Source: Planctomycetota bacterium
Lineage (GTDB): Bacteria; Planctomycetota; UBA1135; UBA2386
NCBI GenBank assembly: GCA_016794565.1
Contig: JAEUHQ010000076.1
Coordinates: forward strand, 1-64,000
DNA: 64,000 nt
Direction: 5' to 3'
The position numbers and the translations under genes are program-made. Shown one piece after another: positions 44,296 through 52,793 of the stretch. The notes beneath the pieces are model-generated. The model was not told where the DNA came from. It worked only from the letters and a program-made list of their open reading frames with translations, and searched no databases. The first letter of the stretch is position 1. The number at the start of each line of letters is the position of its first letter.

Positions 44296-44594
44296 ATCCC
44301 AAGCCGACTTCGCGCGCCATCGGGCTCGCACTGTTCGCCGCCGCGCTTGCTGGCGGCTGCACCGCGCACCAGCACTCCGTCGGGCTCGGTGCCACGGGTT
44401 CCGGCGTGATCGCCGCGCGTCAGTACTACTTCTTGTTCGGCTTCTTCCAGGTGAACGAAGTCGACGCCCAGCGCATGGCGGGCAATCTCACGAGCTACTC
44501 GATCGAGACGAAGTACGGCCTGGTCGACATGCTCCTCGCACCGCTCCTGCTGCCCTTGACGGCGACGTCCCGCACCGTCGTCGTGCGGACCTGA
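44292..44594 (+). CDS. Small Bor-like lipoprotein
   Basis: The 100-residue product begins at a GTG that overlaps the previous stop, has a signal peptide ending in AGGC (lipobox), and continues TAHQHSVGLGATGSGVIAAR, YYFLFGFFQVNEVDAQRMAG, and YSIETKYGLVDMLLAPLLLP. The order of a hydrophobic FLFG segment, VDA motif and a C-terminal beta-like TSRTVVVRT resembles the Bor family of phage/plasmid-associated lipoproteins, but distantly. Function unknown. It ends five bases before the beta-CASP hydrolase gene. Confidence 0.7.
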   Translation: MNPKPTSRAIGLALFAAALAGGCTAHQHSVGLGATGSGVIAARQYYFLFGFFQVNEVDAQRMAGNLTSYSIETKYGLVDMLLAPLLLPLTATSRTVVVRT

Positions 44595-44598
44595 CCGC

Positions 44599-45981
44599 AT
44601 GGCGCTCGAACTCCAGTTCCTCGGCGCGGCACGGCACGTCACGGGGACGAAGCACCTCCTCACCGTCGGCACGGACCGCGTCCTCCTCGACTGCGGCCTG
44701 GTCCAGGGGCCCCGCCGCGTCGCCGACGAACAGAACCGCAAGCTGCCGATCGCTGGTCGCGACGTCGACATCGTCGTGCTGTCCCACGCGCACATCGATC
44801 ATTGTGGTGCGCTGCCGCGACTCGTGAAGGACGGCTTCGCCGGGCCGATCTGGTGCACCGAGGCGACCGCCGACATGCTCCGGATGATGCTGCTCGACTC
44901 CGCGCACATCCAGGCGCAGGACGCGCGGCATCTGCGGAAGCGCGGGCACGACTTCGAGCCGCTCTACGATGCGGACGACGTCGAACGCACCCTGCGTCTC
45001 GTGAAGCGGGTTCCCTACCACCGCCAGTTCGAGGTCACGAAGCAGCTGCGCGTCGAGTTCCTCGATGCCGGTCACATTCTCGGCGCCGCGATCGTGGTGA
45101 TGGACGTCGACGCCGACGGCAAGAAGCGCCGGGTCGTGTTCACCGGAGATCACGGGAGAAAGGACTTGCCCATCCTGCGAGATCCCGACGCGATGCCCGA
45201 GTGCGACGTGCTCATCACGGAGTCCACGTACGGCGATCGAACGCACGCACCGCGCGTCGACACGATGGCCGAACTCGCGCGCGTGATCGCGGAGGAGCTG
45301 CACGATGGCGGGCGCGTCGTCGTGCCGGCGTTCGCCGTCGGCCGAACGCAATCGGTCGTGCTGTTCCTCGGGCAACTGATGCGCGACGGAGTCCTGCCTG
45401 GGCTGCCAATCTGGGTCGACTCGCCGATGAGCAAGCAGGCGACGAGGATCATGCGCGCGCACCCCGACTTGTTCGATGCGGAGACGCGCGCGCTGATGAA
45501 GTCGGGGCACGACCCGTTCTTCTTCGACGGCGTGACCTACGTGGCGGACGTCGAGGAGAGCAAGTCGCTGAACCAGCAGCGCTCGGGCGTCGTCGTGGCG
45601 GCGTCCGGCATGTGCGAGGCTGGGCGCGTGCTGCACCACCTCTCGCAGACCCTGGGTCGCCGCGAGGACTGTGTGCTCATGGTGGGCTACCAGGCGCAGG
45701 GGACTCTCGGTCGGCGACTGCTCGACGGTCAGAAGACGGTGACGATCTTCGGCGAACCGCACGACGTGAAGTGCAAGGTGCGTTCGATCCCGGGTCTCTC
45801 CGCGCACGCCGATCGCGTCGAGCTGATGGATGCGAGTCGCCACCTCGCCGGTCGATGCAAGCAGGTCTTCGTCGTCCACGGCGAAGACGAACCTGCCGAG
45901 GCGTACGCCGCGCAGCTGCGCGAGAGCGGCTTTCGCGACGTGCGTGTGCCCGCGAAGTACGAACGCCACGAGATCGTGTGA
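44599..45981 (+). CDS. Metallo-beta-lactamase/beta-CASP RNA-specificity hydrolase
   Basis: The 460-residue product has VVLSHAHIDHCGALPRLV near residues 58-75 (HxHxDH zinc motif), a beta-CASP domain (STYGDRTHAP; VVVPAFAVGRTQSVVLFLGQ; WVDSPMSKQATRIM), and the C-terminal RMMBL segment with SIPGLSAHADRVELMD and VHGEDEPAEAYA. This arrangement matches RNA-processing nucleases related to CPSF73 and bacterial RNase J-like proteins. It is likely a cytoplasmic RNase. The dapF gene overlaps its stop (GTGTGA), suggesting coupling. Confidence 0.92.
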   Translation: MALELQFLGAARHVTGTKHLLTVGTDRVLLDCGLVQGPRRVADEQNRKLPIAGRDVDIVVLSHAHIDHCGALPRLVKDGFAGPIWCTEATADMLRMMLLDSAHIQAQDARHLRKRGHDFEPLYDADDVERTLRLVKRVPYHRQFEVTKQLRVEFLDAGHILGAAIVVMDVDADGKKRRVVFTGDHGRKDLPILRDPDAMPECDVLITESTYGDRTHAPRVDTMAELARVIAEELHDGGRVVVPAFAVGRTQSVVLFLGQLMRDGVLPGLPIWVDSPMSKQATRIMRAHPDLFDAETRALMKSGHDPFFFDGVTYVADVEESKSLNQQRSGVVVAASGMCEAGRVLHHLSQTLGRREDCVLMVGYQAQGTLGRRLLDGQKTVTIFGEPHDVKCKVRSIPGLSAHADRVELMDASRHLAGRCKQVFVVHGEDEPAEAYAAQLRESGFRDVRVPAKYERHEIV

Positions 45982-46793
45982 CCGCGCTTCGCTTCACCAA
46001 GATGGAGGGGGCCGGGAACGACTACGTTCACGTCGACGCGATCGAGGCGCCGCTGCCGTTCCCGCTCGACCATGCATCCGCCGTCGCGCGTCGTCTCGCC
46101 GATCGGCACTTCGGAGTCGGCGGTGATGGACTCATCGTGATGACCCGCGGCGAACGCGCACCGCTCCGCATGCTGATGTGGAACGCGGACGGTTCGCGCG
46201 GGGCGATGTGCGGCAACGGTCTGCGCTGCCTTGCGCGACTCGGTTTCGAACGCGGCCACGTTCGAACGCGTGAGTTCGACGTCGAGACCGACTCCGGTCC
46301 GCGATCCTGCTCGATCCTCGCTTCGGGCGACGTGCGTACCGCCATGGGGCAGGTGCGGTGCGGCGACCCTCGCGACGTGGAAGTCGCGGACACGCTGGTG
46401 CGGCTCGTGCCCGGTGACGCCGGCAACCCGCACGCGGTGGTGTTCGTCGACGACGTCGAGGGCGCTCCCGTCGAACGCGTGGGCGCGGCGTTGCAGAAAC
46501 ACGGTGCGTTCCCGGACGGCGTCAACGTCGAGTTCGTGCAGGTTGCGTCTCGCGATCGACTGCTGCAGCGCACGTTCGAACGCGGCAGCGGTGAGACTCT
46601 GGCGTGCGGATCGGGCGCCGTCGTCGCAGTCGAAGCCGCCCGTCGGCACCGATCCGTCGATGCGCAGGTCGTCGCGGTGCAGCTGCGCGGCGGCACGCTC
46701 CTGGTGTGCCGCACGGAGAGTGGCCTTGCGATCGAAGGCCCCGCCCGTACCGTCTTCCGCGGTGAGATCGAGTCGCCTGGGCTTTTCCGGTGA
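45978..46793 (+). CDS. dapF: Diaminopimelate epimerase
   Basis: The 271-residue product catalyses LL- to meso-diaminopimelate isomerisation, supplying lysine and peptidoglycan synthesis. It has the first catalytic Cys in WNADGSRGAMCGNGLRC, the second in RGSGETLACGSGAVV, and the conserved start FTKMEGAGNDYVHVDA. Asn-rich substrate loops (PGDAGNPHAVVFVDD; DGVNVEFVQ) are present. The GTG start at 45978 overlaps the previous stop. Presence of DapF indicates that the organism makes meso-DAP, relevant to the debate on planctomycete peptidoglycan. Confidence 0.95.
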   Translation: MTALRFTKMEGAGNDYVHVDAIEAPLPFPLDHASAVARRLADRHFGVGGDGLIVMTRGERAPLRMLMWNADGSRGAMCGNGLRCLARLGFERGHVRTREFDVETDSGPRSCSILASGDVRTAMGQVRCGDPRDVEVADTLVRLVPGDAGNPHAVVFVDDVEGAPVERVGAALQKHGAFPDGVNVEFVQVASRDRLLQRTFERGSGETLACGSGAVVAVEAARRHRSVDAQVVAVQLRGGTLLVCRTESGLAIEGPARTVFRGEIESPGLFR

Positions 46794-46824
46794 CGCGCTC
46801 CCGCTTGTTTCCCTTCGTCGAGGT

Positions 46825-47397
46825 GTGACCGTGGGCCCATTCGTCTGGATCCCGATCGGTTTCGTCGTGCTGGTGATCTTCGTCTGGATCGTCATCTACA
46901 ACGGGCTCGTTTCCCGTCGCAACGAGACGAAGAACGCGTGGAGCCAGATCGACGTGCAGTTGAAGCGCCGCTACGACCTGATCCCGAATCTCGTCGAGAC
47001 GGCGAAGGGCTACATGAAGCACGAGCGGGAGACGCTCGAAGCGGTCGTGCGCGCGCGTCAGACGTGCGTCGACCTGAAGAACGCCGGCAACATCGGCGAC
47101 CTCGTGAAGGCCGAAGGTGCGCTCACGCAGTCGCTGCGCGGCTTGTTCGCCGTGGCGGAGAGCTATCCGGACCTGAAGGCGAACCAGAACATGTTGAGCC
47201 TGCAGGAGGAGCTCAAGTCGACCGAGAACCGCGTCGGCTTCGCTCGCCAGGCGTACAACGACGCGGTGATGCGTCTCAACAACTCGATCGAGCAGTTCCC
47301 CGCGTCGATCGTGGCGGGAATGGGCGGCTTCAAACAGGCCGAGTTCTTCGAGGTCGAGGCACCGGAAGAGCGCAAGGCCGTGAAGGTCTCGTTCTGA
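46825..47397 (+). CDS. lemA: LemA family protein
   Basis: The 190-residue product has one N-terminal membrane helix (FVWIPIGFVVLVIFVWIVIY) then YNGLVSRRNETKNAWSQIDV, LKRRYDLIPNLVETAKGYMK, the highly conserved LemA signature, and helical SYPDLKANQNMLSLQEELKS with NRVGFARQAYNDAVMRLNN. LemA proteins are membrane anchored with the coiled part outside or at the membrane surface; function is not settled. It is often next to M48 peptidase or TPM genes, and here an M48 gene lies 1 kb downstream. The GTG at 46825 is the first candidate; 46831 is also GTG. Confidence 0.93.
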   Translation: MTVGPFVWIPIGFVVLVIFVWIVIYNGLVSRRNETKNAWSQIDVQLKRRYDLIPNLVETAKGYMKHERETLEAVVRARQTCVDLKNAGNIGDLVKAEGALTQSLRGLFAVAESYPDLKANQNMLSLQEELKSTENRVGFARQAYNDAVMRLNNSIEQFPASIVAGMGGFKQAEFFEVEAPEERKAVKVSF

Positions 47398-47404
47398 TCG
47401 CGCC

Positions 47405-48400
47405 ATGAGTCGCGCCGCCGCAGCACTCGCGCTGCTCGCCTGCGTCGCGACGACGAGCGAGCGGATCCGGGCCCAGGACGCGTTCGCGGCTTGCGAAACC
47501 TGGCTCGCGGCGGAACAACCGACGCGGGCACAACTCGAGGCTGCGCTCGAACGAGTGCTCGCGGAGCCGGCGACGGGATTCGAGTGGCTTGGCCGCGAAC
47601 GAACCGCAGCCGCGCCCGATGGCCCCGCGCGATGCAAGGCGATCGAATCACTGGCCACACACGCGGTCGTCGAGTTCGTTCGCCGGCAGCACCGGGCCGG
47701 AGTTCGTTACGCGGGGCAATACGCGGCTCTCGCGAAGCTCGAGCCGTTCGCGGGCGAGCTGCTCTTCTCGCTCCTGCTCGAGACGCCCGCGTGGTTTCCC
47801 CACACGCACCGAGCACGCCTCGTTCCGGCTCTGCGCGACCTGTTTCCGCGCGCGCCGAGCGAAGCGCGGCTCGCGCAGATTGCGGCGCTCGCGAAGAGCT
47901 CCATCGAGCCCGAAGAGCTCGTTCGCGCCCTCGACGGCCTCTCGTGGCAGTGGGGGGACAAGCAGGCGGCGCAGGCGCGGATCGACGAACTGAAGCGAGC
48001 GAGCGCGGAAGGTGACGTCGAAGAGCGCGTTCGCGTGATGCTCGACCTCGCCGAACTCTGGTACGACCTTCGTGAGTACCGGTCCGCGGCGGCGACGCAT
48101 CGCGCCGTGCTCGCGTTGGCGAACGGTTCCGCCGTGCTGCTCAAGCCTGCGCACCACTACGCGTCGGCATGCGCGCACGCGTTGAGCGGCGATGTCGAAC
48201 AGGGGATCGCGGCGCTGCAGCGCTGTGCCGCCGCACAGACGGATCCTCGCACCGACGCATCGCATCGCGTCGCGAGGACCCTGTGGGAGAAGGACCCCGA
48301 GATCGTGGTCCTGCGCGGCGACCCCCGCTACGCGAAGATCTTCGCCGAGGCCTTCGGAGCGAACCCGAGTCCCGAACCGGCGGAGAAGGCGCAGCGCTGA
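47405..48400 (+). CDS. Secreted TPR-like helical protein, function unknown
   Basis: The 331-residue product has a likely signal sequence (MSRAAAALALLACVATTSER) and alternating amphipathic helices, including ELLFSLLLETPAWFPHTHRA, RVMLDLAELWYDLREYRSAA and YASACAHALSGDVEQGIAAL. The last two match tetratricopeptide repeats. No catalytic motif is visible. It lies between lemA (7 bases) and the M48 peptidase (2 bases), so it may be an adaptor in a membrane proteolysis module. The final residues (PEPAEKAQR) are low complexity. Confidence 0.7.
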   Translation: MSRAAAALALLACVATTSERIRAQDAFAACETWLAAEQPTRAQLEAALERVLAEPATGFEWLGRERTAAAPDGPARCKAIESLATHAVVEFVRRQHRAGVRYAGQYAALAKLEPFAGELLFSLLLETPAWFPHTHRARLVPALRDLFPRAPSEARLAQIAALAKSSIEPEELVRALDGLSWQWGDKQAAQARIDELKRASAEGDVEERVRVMLDLAELWYDLREYRSAAATHRAVLALANGSAVLLKPAHHYASACAHALSGDVEQGIAALQRCAAAQTDPRTDASHRVARTLWEKDPEIVVLRGDPRYAKIFAEAFGANPSPEPAEKAQR

Positions 48401-48402
48401 CC

Positions 48403-50181
48403 TTGGGTCCCTCCGTCTCGCTGTTCTTCGGTCTCGTCGTCGTCTTCGCGTCGCGCGAGGTCGACCCGCCCGTCCCGGGCAGCGGCTCGTGGCCCTTCCT
48501 GCTCCTCCACCTGCCCCTGCTTGCCGCGCCGTACCTGCTGGCGCGGGCAGCACGCAGCCTGCTCGTGCGCGAGCTGACGACCGGGCGGGTTGCATCGGTC
48601 CCGCCCCGCGCGCTCCTTCGTCTCTCGGTGTTCGCGACTCCGCTCGTGTGTTGGGCGTTCTGCGTGTCAGGCGGGTGGGGCGACATCGGATCGCGCCTCG
48701 CAGGATCGAGCAGCTTCGTCGACATGATGCTGCTGCTGGCCCCGCTGTACGTCGCCGAACTGCCGAGACTCGTCGTGGCGACGCTCGCGGAGACGCTGGT
48801 CGAAGTGGCCGCACAGATCGCCCCTGGCCGGATCGTGGATCGCGCGACGCTGCCCGGACCGGGCGAACTCGCACCGTCGGTTCGGGTGCGGCTCAGCTGG
48901 CCGATCCTGCTGTTGATGCCGTGTGCCCTGTTCGGCCTCGGGCTCGATCTGCTCCAGATCGATCGGCGCGCACAGAGCTTCTTCCTCGCCACTTCGCCAG
49001 GCGGCGCCATCGGCGCGCTTCTCTTCTTCTTCGTGGCGGCGTCGTTGTTGCCGCTCTGGTTCCGGGTCGCGTTCGGAGTCGTGAGTGCCCTGCCGGAGCC
49101 GATCGGCAGCCGGCTGCGGCAGACGGCCGCGGCGCTCGGTTTCCCCGCCTCGCGTGTGCTGCTGCTCCCGACGGCGAATCGCGCGATGAACGCTGCGATG
49201 GTCGGGCCGCTGCCGTTCGGCCGGTTCTTGTGCCTCACCGACGGCATCCTCGCCTCGCTCGACGAAGAGTCCCTGTCCGGTGTCGTTGCCCACGAGATCG
49301 GGCACGCGAAGCGTGGCCATCCGCTGTTGCTGCTGACATTCGCGATCGTGATCCCGGTGCTGTTGCCGCCCATCCTGGGGCTGTGGGACGTCGGAGAGTT
49401 CGATGCGCTGACGAAAGCCGTCATGGCGCTGCTGGCGCTCGTCTTCGTCTGGTCGATCGTGAGGACGGTGGCACATCGGTTCGAACACGAAGCCGACGCG
49501 ACGTCCGTCCGTGCCCTGGGTGCCGGTCCGTGTTCGCGGGCACTGAAGACCGTGTGCAGTCTCGCGATGCCCATGTCGCGCGGGTTCTTCCGCCGCGTGT
49601 TCAGCCTCCACCCCGAGGAGGCTGACCGCTGGGCTTTCATGGCGCGCTACGAGTCGGACCCGCTCTTCCGTCGTCGCTTCGACGAACGCAGCACCGCGCT
49701 GCGCAGCCTGACGGTGGCCCTCGTGGTCATCACGGCGTTCGGAGCGATCGCCGCATGGATCGTCGAATGGCCGTACGAGCGCGCGATCTGGTCGTTCCGC
49801 AGCGGCGACTTCCGCAGCGCGCAGGCGCACGTCGCCACGGTCGGGGACGAAGTGCCCGAGCGTTGGCAGGAGACATGGCAGCGGTTGCGCGAAGAGCTGC
49901 GCGTGGCGACGGAGATCGCGCCGGATGCCACGGACTGGGAGTCTGCGCGCAGAGAAATCGAAGGAAAGGCGTTTCCCCGCGCGCTCGAAGTCCTGCGCGC
50001 CAACGGTCCGGCCGCGGCTGCACCCTGGTTCGCCCTCGCGCGGGAGGTCGACGAGTCGCCGCTGTGCGGTGCGCTGCACGAGTTCTGCCGCGCGACCGAC
50101 GACGTGCACCGAGAGAAGGCGCGTCGGGTCGTCCGTCGCCTCGGGCCTCCGCCGGGCCTCGAAGGCGTGTTCGCGGATTGA
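48403..50181 (+). CDS. M48-family membrane zinc peptidase (HtpX-like)
   Basis: The 592-residue product starts at TTG 48403 and has several hydrophobic segments before and around the peptidase core. VVAHEIGHAKRGHPLLLL near residue 297 is the HExxH zinc motif, with RFEHEADATSVRALG near 361 giving the third ligand Glu. The membrane helices flanking the active site (FAIVIPVLLPPILGLW; AVMALLALVFVWSIVR) and a late helix (LTVALVVITAFGAIAAWIVE) are as in HtpX/Ste24-like proteins. A C-terminal helical region of about 130 residues follows. Such proteases degrade damaged membrane proteins. The ATG nearest upstream lies in the previous gene, so TTG is preferred. Confidence 0.88.
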   Translation: MGPSVSLFFGLVVVFASREVDPPVPGSGSWPFLLLHLPLLAAPYLLARAARSLLVRELTTGRVASVPPRALLRLSVFATPLVCWAFCVSGGWGDIGSRLAGSSSFVDMMLLLAPLYVAELPRLVVATLAETLVEVAAQIAPGRIVDRATLPGPGELAPSVRVRLSWPILLLMPCALFGLGLDLLQIDRRAQSFFLATSPGGAIGALLFFFVAASLLPLWFRVAFGVVSALPEPIGSRLRQTAAALGFPASRVLLLPTANRAMNAAMVGPLPFGRFLCLTDGILASLDEESLSGVVAHEIGHAKRGHPLLLLTFAIVIPVLLPPILGLWDVGEFDALTKAVMALLALVFVWSIVRTVAHRFEHEADATSVRALGAGPCSRALKTVCSLAMPMSRGFFRRVFSLHPEEADRWAFMARYESDPLFRRRFDERSTALRSLTVALVVITAFGAIAAWIVEWPYERAIWSFRSGDFRSAQAHVATVGDEVPERWQETWQRLREELRVATEIAPDATDWESARREIEGKAFPRALEVLRANGPAAAAPWFALAREVDESPLCGALHEFCRATDDVHREKARRVVRRLGPPPGLEGVFAD

Positions 50182-50184
50182 AAT

Positions 50185-50209
50185 GCTCCGAGGCGCCCGC
50201 CGTCGGAGC
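50185..50209. terminator. Hairpin between convergent M48 and HEAT-propeller genes
   Basis: GCTCCGA at 50185-50191 pairs with TCGGAGC at 50203-50209 across an 11-base GC-rich loop. It is the main feature of the 44-base gap between two convergent genes and probably ends both transcripts. Confidence 0.55.
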
Positions 50210-50225
50210 GCCGTTCCCACGTGTC

Positions 50226-52520
50226 CTAGTAGCGATTCACTTCGACGGCCCAGCTGGTCGGCTTGCGCCACACCTCGTTGCCGCGGCGGTCGAACTCGCG
50301 CACGTACTGGTTCTCGGCGACGAGGGTGTTGCCGTTCGGCAAGCGATCGGCGTCGCTCGGGCTGCTGAGTCCCGTCAGCTGCCACACGACACGGCCGTCG
50401 CGGTCGACTTCGATCACGAGGCCCTTGTTGCGCTGCGTGATGAGTGTGTTGCCGTTCGGCAGACGGTCGGCGTCGTGCACGTTGGGTACGTCCTTCATCT
50501 CCCACACGATCTCGCCCGCCGGGCTCACCTCGATCACGCGGTCCTTCAGCATGTCCGCGATGAGCGTGTTGCCGTTCGGCAGGCGGTCGGCGTCGTACGG
50601 GCGGATGTCCTTCGCGTAGCTCCAGACGACCTTCTTGTCGGGTGAGACCTCGATGACCCGACTACCGAAGGTGTCGGCGATGAGCGTGTTGCCGTTCGAC
50701 AGACGGTCGGCGTCGTAGGGGTTCTTGAGGTCCTCGTAGGCCCAGACCGTCTTGCCCTTCCGGTCGACTTCCTGGACCCGGTTGATCGCGAATTCGGTGA
50801 TGAGCAGATTGCCGTTGTCGAGACACTCGGCGTCCCAGGCGCCGAAGACGTCGTTCATCTCGAACACCACGCGACCCTGCTCGTCGACCTCGAACACGCG
50901 GTTGTCGCTGTAGTCGGCGATCAGCGTGAATCCCCACATCGCGCCGCCGCCGACACCCGTCTCGATCCGCGTCACTGCCGACAACGGGAGCACCGAGGCT
51001 CCGGCGATCGGCAGGACCACCGCGAGGTGGTCGGACGAAGAGTCGGCCACGAAGCCGATCAAACGTTCGCCGCCGACGAGGTCGACCCGCGAATACGTCG
51101 TTGCGTCGCTCTCGACGACACGCGGCCGCTGCAGCAAGAGGCCGCTCACGTCGGTCAGCACGACCTCGGTGCGTCCACCGGACGGCGCGTCGATCGTGAT
51201 CTTGCCGTCCGCGACACCGGCAACCCGCCCTTCCACGAAGGTGCCGTCGCGGCGCCGCACACGATCGTGATCGACGGAGGCTCCGACGAGGCGATCGAGT
51301 TCCGGGTCGAGGGCGATGCCCTGCACTTCGCGGCGCGGGATCGCAAGGCTGCCGAACCACGGCGACACGACGCGCACGGTCTCGGCGTCGACGCCGACGA
51401 GGTCGCCCATCAGCAGGCTGCCCTGGTTCAGGAAGATGCGCGGCTTCGTCGCGGCCACGGGAGCGTGGTCGGGGAACTCGATCGTGTCGCAGTCGGCGAA
51501 CGACAATTCGGCCGCGGGGAGCCCCTCGAAGACGCCGAGCGCAAGTTGCGAATCGCCGAAGAAGCCACCGAACGTGCCGGGTGCGACGGTCCGGTCCGGC
51601 AGCGTGAAGCGTGCGTTCACCTTGCCGCCCTTGTCGGGAGCGACGATCGCGGCGCCGGCCGCGACCACGGGATCCGGCGATTTCGCGAGTTCCTGCAGCA
51701 GAGCCGTGGCGTCGGGGTCCGAACCGTGCGAGTGCAGTGCCCGTACGATCGCCATGATCTCGGTGCGCGATGGCTTCGTGCCCGCGAGGTCGTCGCCGGT
51801 GGGCTTCGGATCCAGCACTTGCCGGCACAGCGCCGCGGCCTTCGCCGAATGCATGCGGCCGAGGGCCGACACCGCGGCGAGGCGGTGCACACCGCCCTTC
51901 CACGGCACCATCTGGGCCACGGCCGTCGCGTCTTCGTCGCCGCCGAGTTTGCCGAGCGCGCGAATGGCGCCGTCCACGATCGACGAGTCGGTGTGACCGA
52001 GGGCGCTGCGCAGCGCACGCGACAGCCGCGGGTCGGCGTCCCAGTAGAGCGCCGTCGTGACCAGCCCGCGGACCAGCTGGCGCTCGCGGTCTTCGGCGGC
52101 CGTGCCCTTGGCTCCGAGTGCATCGAGGATTCGCGCGCACCGGATGTTCTGCTCGAGCACGTCGAACTTCTCCTTCTTCTGCTCGATGACGGCGCGGGCC
52201 GGGCCGCCGATGTCGATCAGCGTGCGTTCGGCGTCTTCGCGCACCTGCCAGCGCGGGTCGGCCAGCTGGTCGAGCAGCTGATCGATCTTCAGGCGGTATT
52301 CACGGTGGTCGCCGTGCAGGCGGGCGACCATGGCAGGAAACACGTTCGCCTTGTGCTGCAGCAGGCCGCCGACCTGGGCGAGCCGGTCCTTCAGCAGCCC
52401 GGACTGGAAGCCCGCGGTCTCGGTGGCGAGCTTCTCCGCGGACCACTCCTGCGTTCGCGCCGAAGCGAGAACGGCGACTGCTGCAACCAGGATCCGCCAG
52501 GACGTGGAGAACATCGTCAT
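50226..52520 (-). CDS. Secreted HEAT-repeat and beta-propeller fusion protein
   Basis: The 764-residue product starts with a signal peptide (MTMFSTSWRILVAAVAVLAS) and a helical HEAT-like part (LDQLADPRWQVREDAERTLI; VDGAIRALGKLGGDEDATAV; VHRLAAVSALGRMHSAKAAA). A beta-rich middle region follows. From about residue 545 there are six to seven blades of exactly 40 residues, each with VxEVDxxGxVVW and DADRLPNGNTLI, as in NHL-like or arylsulfotransferase-type propellers. Function is unknown; extracellular binding of a ligand or polymer is likely. It is convergent with the M48 gene and divergent from the PQQ protein. Confidence 0.8.
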   Translation of the reverse strand: MTMFSTSWRILVAAVAVLASARTQEWSAEKLATETAGFQSGLLKDRLAQVGGLLQHKANVFPAMVARLHGDHREYRLKIDQLLDQLADPRWQVREDAERTLIDIGGPARAVIEQKKEKFDVLEQNIRCARILDALGAKGTAAEDRERQLVRGLVTTALYWDADPRLSRALRSALGHTDSSIVDGAIRALGKLGGDEDATAVAQMVPWKGGVHRLAAVSALGRMHSAKAAALCRQVLDPKPTGDDLAGTKPSRTEIMAIVRALHSHGSDPDATALLQELAKSPDPVVAAGAAIVAPDKGGKVNARFTLPDRTVAPGTFGGFFGDSQLALGVFEGLPAAELSFADCDTIEFPDHAPVAATKPRIFLNQGSLLMGDLVGVDAETVRVVSPWFGSLAIPRREVQGIALDPELDRLVGASVDHDRVRRRDGTFVEGRVAGVADGKITIDAPSGGRTEVVLTDVSGLLLQRPRVVESDATTYSRVDLVGGERLIGFVADSSSDHLAVVLPIAGASVLPLSAVTRIETGVGGGAMWGFTLIADYSDNRVFEVDEQGRVVFEMNDVFGAWDAECLDNGNLLITEFAINRVQEVDRKGKTVWAYEDLKNPYDADRLSNGNTLIADTFGSRVIEVSPDKKVVWSYAKDIRPYDADRLPNGNTLIADMLKDRVIEVSPAGEIVWEMKDVPNVHDADRLPNGNTLITQRNKGLVIEVDRDGRVVWQLTGLSSPSDADRLPNGNTLVAENQYVREFDRRGNEVWRKPTSWAVEVNRY
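50326..50840 (-). repeat. 120-nt direct repeats encoding propeller blades
   Basis: The 15-base block GTGTTGCCGTTCGGC on the plus strand occurs at 50326, 50446 and 50566, with one change at 50686 and more at 50806. The spacing is exactly 120 bases (40 codons). The repeats encode the DADRLPNGNTLI motif of successive blades. The last copies drift most, suggesting expansion from the C-terminal side. Confidence 0.85.
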
Positions 52521-52793
52521 CAGTCTACGAAGAACGGGTCGGTGGACGAGAAGGTGCGACCGCGACCTCCTCGGGCGGGCGCGTTTCCCGCATGCTCCGG
52601 GTCGACGCCGATGCGGGCACTGGCCAGAGTTTCTCGTTGTCGGAAGGCTCCGGGGTCTCGCTGCGTCTCGGATCGCCCCGTAGATTTCCACTGACCCCTC
52701 GTGGCCTGGCCGTCGTTCGGACGACGGGCATCCGACCCATTTCCGAGAACCCCCGGCCGCGGCCGGACCCGCCAACCGAACGGACCGAAGGCC
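52521..52793. other. Divergent intergenic region between HEAT-propeller and PQQ-propeller genes
   Basis: These 273 bases separate two divergently transcribed genes for exported proteins and should hold both promoters. Short inverted repeats such as GTCGT-TCGG-ACGAC occur, but I cannot assign promoter elements. The plus-strand frame is open through most of it from a GTG at 52701, but the encoded residues are Arg/Pro-rich and would precede a signal peptide, so I treat it as non-coding. Confidence 0.5.

Noticed and set aside
50326..50840. Regularly spaced direct repeats resembling a CRISPR-like array
   Set aside because: Period is 120 bases, a multiple of three, and the repeats are in frame within a propeller gene; spacers are conserved coding sequence rather than unique.
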